The notes under the pieces: model-generated
What the model was told of the DNA's origin: nothing
The model's input: the letters and a program-made list of their open reading frames with translations, nothing else
The model's database searches: none
Source: Stygiobacter sp043807765
GTDB lineage: Bacteria; Bacteroidota; Ignavibacteria; Ignavibacteriales; Melioribacteraceae
Assembly: GCA_043807765.1 (NCBI GenBank)
Contig: JAZDFQ010000078.1
Span: 115,381 to 179,380, forward strand
DNA: 64,000 nucleotides
Reading direction: 5' to 3'
Position numbers and translations under genes: made by a program
In this document: positions 63,971-64,000 of the stretch, one piece after another
Position numbering within the stretch: position 1 is the first letter of the stretch
Layout of the letters: each line of letters starts with the position of its first letter

Positions 63971-64000
63971 AAAACTTCATAAAGTTCAGCTCTTGCGTAA

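Overview
The window reads as a chromosomal segment of a member of the Ignavibacteria (Ignavibacteriota, near Chlorobi in the FCB group). This is inferred from the low-GC sequence, from type IX secretion (T9SS) C-terminal sorting tails containing the NYPNPFNP / NFPNPFNP box on three proteins, from a PorV/PorQ-family protein, from TonB-dependent receptors and from many multi-PAS sensor kinases. No rRNA, tRNA, transposase, phage gene or CRISPR array was found. Almost all genes lie on the minus strand; only btuB (6814-8739) and a pectin-type glycoside hydrolase (54643-57021) lie on the plus strand.

Region 1 (1-15.4 kb) is mostly housekeeping: a truncated hypothetical gene, a DEAD-box RNA helicase, an sdhCAB operon for a three-subunit menaquinone-type succinate dehydrogenase/fumarate reductase, a cobalamin riboswitch driving a BtuB-like receptor, a Spy/CpxP-like small periplasmic protein, a DUF1501/DUF1800 pair, a DUF3298-type lipoprotein, a protein with a transglutaminase-like Cys/His arrangement and a soluble transhydrogenase (sthA).

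Region 2 (15.5-35 kb) is a signalling island read on the minus strand. It starts with a 2807-residue soluble histidine kinase with about 17 PAS and 2 GAF domains, followed after 14 bp by a 1574-residue Cache/PAS/PocR kinase. Then come a REC-LytTR regulator, a REC-histidine kinase fusion, a small unknown protein and a frameshifted CheW. After a terminator follow an intact CheW and a methyl-accepting chemotaxis protein. No CheA is present. The layout suggests a chemoreceptor array connected to a large cytoplasmic sensory hub.

Region 3 (35.2-57 kb) looks like a pectin-use locus without a SusD: pectate lyase, TonB-dependent receptor, a secreted protein of unknown function and PorV/PorQ form one probable operon. 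Around it are a multidomain pectinesterase, an alpha/beta-hydrolase esterase, a Gfo/Idh/MocA oxidoreductase and a beta-propeller/GH105-like fusion. A LytS-type kinase, a degenerate sister kinase and a LytTR regulator lie inside the locus and are good candidates for its control system. A D-amino-acid-aminotransferase-like gene lies between.

Region 4 (57-64 kb) holds a ClC channel/transporter with a CBS pair and a three-gene phosphorelay (membrane kinase, single-domain regulator, REC-PAS-kinase-REC hybrid).

Several families of short palindromic repeats are scattered between genes. One copy lies inside the coding sequence of the pectate lyase sorting tail and is translated, which I consider the most unusual single sequence observation. 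The other leading items are the 17-PAS kinase, the CheA-less signalling island and the LytS pseudokinase.
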